In this document: piece after piece, positions 20,537 through 22,225 of the stretch
How the letters are laid out: the number at the start of each line of letters is the position of its first letter
How positions within the stretch are numbered: position 1 is the first letter of the stretch
Source of the DNA: Actinomycetes bacterium
Lineage (GTDB): Bacteria; Actinomycetota; Thermoleophilia; Solirubrobacterales; Solirubrobacteraceae
DNA length: 22,225 bases
Reading direction: 5' to 3'
Assembly: GCA_023429855.1 (NCBI GenBank)
Contig: JAEZDB010000030.1
Span: forward strand, 1 to 22,225
Position numbers and translations under genes: made by a program
Notes under the pieces: generated by a model
Seen by the model: the letters and a program-made list of their open reading frames with translations, nothing else
The model's database searches: none
What the model was told of the DNA's origin: nothing

Positions 20537-20626
20537 TTGCAGGCCGTTCAGGCAGCGCAACCTGCAAAAGATCGTACAGATGGCCACACCGGAACCTACC
20601 GCTCGTAGGGCAGCGGCACCGGTGCC
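20537..20626. other. cluster of inverted repeats in the 266-base divergent intergenic region
   Basis: TTGCAGG (20537-20543) and CCTGCAA (20561-20567), CCTAC (20595-20599) and GTAGG (20605-20609), and the 12-base palindrome GGCACCGGTGCC (20615-20626) follow one another between the LPXTG gene and the secreted protein gene. They could be operators or leader hairpins. I see no gene in 20444-20709. Confidence 0.35.
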
Positions 20627-20709
20627 GATCGAGGGAGCAGCGGCCCAAACGGATATGGGCGCTGGACCGCGGGCAAGGAGCTCGCGGGCACCGCAAGGAG
20701 CAACGCACG

Positions 20710-22158
20710 ATGCCATGGATGGCGGCACGCACCCGCGTGCAGAGGAACTGGAGGACGAAGCCTTCCTGGGCGAACGCGCTCGCGTTCGCCGCGCTGCTCG
20801 TTGCGGTCCTCGCGCCAGGCCGAACTGCTCACGATGCCTCGGCGTCCGCGTTGGACCAGGAACTGGTATTTCTCCCCGCCGGCGCAGGGCGAACGCTTGT
20901 CGATGGAGCGGCCGGTTGGACCGCGACGACGCAGCTCACCGCCGTCGGCTGCGGCGCCTCCGGGTGTCCGACGGTGACGGCGAGCTGGGAGCCCGGAGCA
21001 GGAGTCGACGGCCCCGCCGACGGCGCGCTCGTTGCCGCGCTGCACGACCTGGCGGGTCAGTCAGGGGTGGCCACGGTGACGTGGCGGTCACCGCCGGTGT
21101 TTGTCTCGGCTGAGGTGCTCGCTGCCGAGTTCTCGCTCGACTACTACGGCGATGCTGGTGGCTCGTCGACGCCGGTGCCGTCCACCTATCGAGCTGCCCT
21201 CGTGCCGCTCGCGCCTGGCATTCGTCGTACAGACGTCGACGGGGGTGAATTCGGCATGAACGGAATCTGGACGGCTGGGCCACGCCGTCCGATCGACGCT
21301 GGCGCGTTGCCGCTCGGGTCGTTGCACCGTTTGGAGGTCGAACTGCAGTTCCGGTTCGACGCAGCCGCTCGCGGCGACCGAAGTCTGCGCATCGACAACC
21401 CGTCGGTCGCGCTGTTTCAGGCGGCCGAACTGTCGCTTGCGGCTCCGCCCGTGCCGAACGCGACGCCAGCGCCAGAGGCCGCCGCGCCCACGCCGGCGCC
21501 CGCGACCGAGCGTGTTCCGCCCGACAGCGCGGGCGCCGCGCTTGCGACCTGCGAGGGCGAAGAGGTTGTCGTGCTCGGCGCGGCCGTCACGCGCACACGG
21601 CTCGAGGTGACCGGCGTCTCGACACGTCCGCAAGGCACCGCCGTGGAGGTGCTGAGCACCGGCGGCTGGCGCCTCGGTCGCGCGCGCGTGGCCGCAAACG
21701 GGGCGTTCCTGCTGCGCGCTCGGGTGCCGCGCGGCAGCCCGACGATCACCGGGCTGCGCGGTCGTCTCGCCGACGGCGAGCAGTCTCCCGTCGCGCGCGT
21801 GCAGCGCCACAACGTCGTGCAATCGATCCACTTGCGAGGGCGGGTGGTCACCGTGGAAGGCACGCTCTCCGCCGCTGCTCGACGAGCCAACGCACGGGCC
21901 CAGCTGCTGGTGCCTGCCGCGGATCCGTGTGCGCGGCAGCAGGCCCTGTCGGCCTCGCTGAGGATCGACCGGCGCACCGGGCGATACCGCGCCGTGGCGA
22001 CGCTCCCGGCAGCCCTCGCGTCGGCTCCGTTTCGCCTTGCCGTTCCGGTGTTTCGCACGCGGATCACGACCGGGAGCCCAGGCTTGCCCCGTCGGGTGAC
22101 AACGAGTCAGCCCATACTCGGCGTCTCGTCGGGTATTGGTCTAGGACGACCGGGGTAG
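20710..22158 (+). CDS. secreted multidomain protein of unknown function
   Basis: A 482-residue protein from ATG 20710 with AAGGAG 9 bases upstream; the in-frame sequence further upstream is Arg-rich and not protein-like. Residues 18-45 form a signal peptide (WANALAFAALLVAVLAPGRTAHDASA). The first mature domain (about 48-245) is beta-rich and contains a close cysteine pair VGCGASGCP. A Pro/Ala linker (about 247-272) follows. The second domain (about 280-480) starts with ATCEGEEVVVLGAAV and has short beta-strand repeats such as LEVTGVSTRPQGTAVEVLSTGGWRLGRARV and LRGRVVTVEGTLSAAARR. This is the look of stacked Ig-like or carbohydrate-binding modules, but I recognise no family and see no catalytic motif. 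Confidence 0.83.
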   Translation: MPWMAARTRVQRNWRTKPSWANALAFAALLVAVLAPGRTAHDASASALDQELVFLPAGAGRTLVDGAAGWTATTQLTAVGCGASGCPTVTASWEPGAGVDGPADGALVAALHDLAGQSGVATVTWRSPPVFVSAEVLAAEFSLDYYGDAGGSSTPVPSTYRAALVPLAPGIRRTDVDGGEFGMNGIWTAGPRRPIDAGALPLGSLHRLEVELQFRFDAAARGDRSLRIDNPSVALFQAAELSLAAPPVPNATPAPEAAAPTPAPATERVPPDSAGAALATCEGEEVVVLGAAVTRTRLEVTGVSTRPQGTAVEVLSTGGWRLGRARVAANGAFLLRARVPRGSPTITGLRGRLADGEQSPVARVQRHNVVQSIHLRGRVVTVEGTLSAAARRANARAQLLVPAADPCARQQALSASLRIDRRTGRYRAVATLPAALASAPFRLAVPVFRTRITTGSPGLPRRVTTSQPILGVSSGIGLGRPG

Positions 22159-22223
22159 CCCGGGCGCCTGCGGGGGGGGCGGCGGCCATGGGTTGCCTGG
22201 CGTGCCCCCCGCCGGCGCTCGGG
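22159..22223 (+). terminator. large GC-rich hairpin after the secreted protein gene
   Basis: The 10-base arms 22159-22168 and 22214-22223 pair with one mismatch; inside them GCGGGGGG (22170-22177) pairs with CCCCCCGC (22205-22212). It begins right after the stop codon. There is no T-run before the window ends. Confidence 0.65.
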
Positions 22224-22225
22224 CC

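Noticed and set aside
1..22225. CRISPR array, prophage, insertion sequence or biosynthetic cluster
   Set aside because: No spaced direct repeats, transposase, phage structural gene, or PKS/NRPS/RiPP enzyme is visible anywhere in the window.

Overview
The window is GC-rich (I estimate around 70%), densely coded bacterial chromosome with many ATGA/GTGA-type start/stop overlaps. The gene set, the leaderless-looking promoters and two exported proteins with the '(S)YAA(V)TLPKNSVGS'-type N-terminus point to an actinobacterium, most likely class Thermoleophilia (Solirubrobacter/Conexibacter/Patulibacter group). That placement is inference from gene style, not from a marker gene. I see no integrase, transposase, CRISPR array or phage gene.

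Layout. (1) 1-4336, + strand: a tight housekeeping run, tsaB (3' end only), rimI, tsaD, a small CxxC glutaredoxin-like protein, the redox repressor rex, a YbdK-type carboxylate-amine ligase and a short DUF1844-like protein. It joins the tRNA t6A pathway to thiol/NADH redox control. (2) 4399-5694: a secreted protein of unknown function. (3) 5816-11832: a probable potassium module. Two APC-fold permeases with C-terminal UspA-like domains flank a 62-residue membrane protein, all with 4-base overlaps. Past a convergent exported protein lie two TrkA/RCK proteins (ceoB/ceoC-like), the first lacking the TrkA_C domain. A BphA4/AIF-type ferredoxin reductase follows 7 bases later. (4) 13119-13913: a small membrane protein, tRNA-Gln(CTG) with a strong terminator, and a 103-nt nested stem structure with no gene in it. 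(5) 13971-15330, - strand: two modular exported paralogues with a shared Cys-containing head domain but different repetitive stalks (collagen-like Gly-X-Y versus Ala-Gln-Thr). (6) 15396-19805, - strand: a CpdA-like phosphodiesterase and a heterodimeric ABC exporter whose first subunit has lost three catalytic residues. (7) 19866-22158: a four-cysteine mini-protein, a 99-residue LPXTG surface protein on the - strand, and a divergent secreted protein ending at a large terminator-like hairpin.

Recurring theme: a TAnnnT -10 hexamer lies exactly 7-8 bases before the start codon of rex, ceoB, the phosphodiesterase and the ABC operon, with looser copies before other genes. This suggests leaderless transcription as a standard mode here. 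The least explained items are the nested stem structure at 13711-13813, the stalk/head paralogue pair and the small membrane protein between the two permeases.
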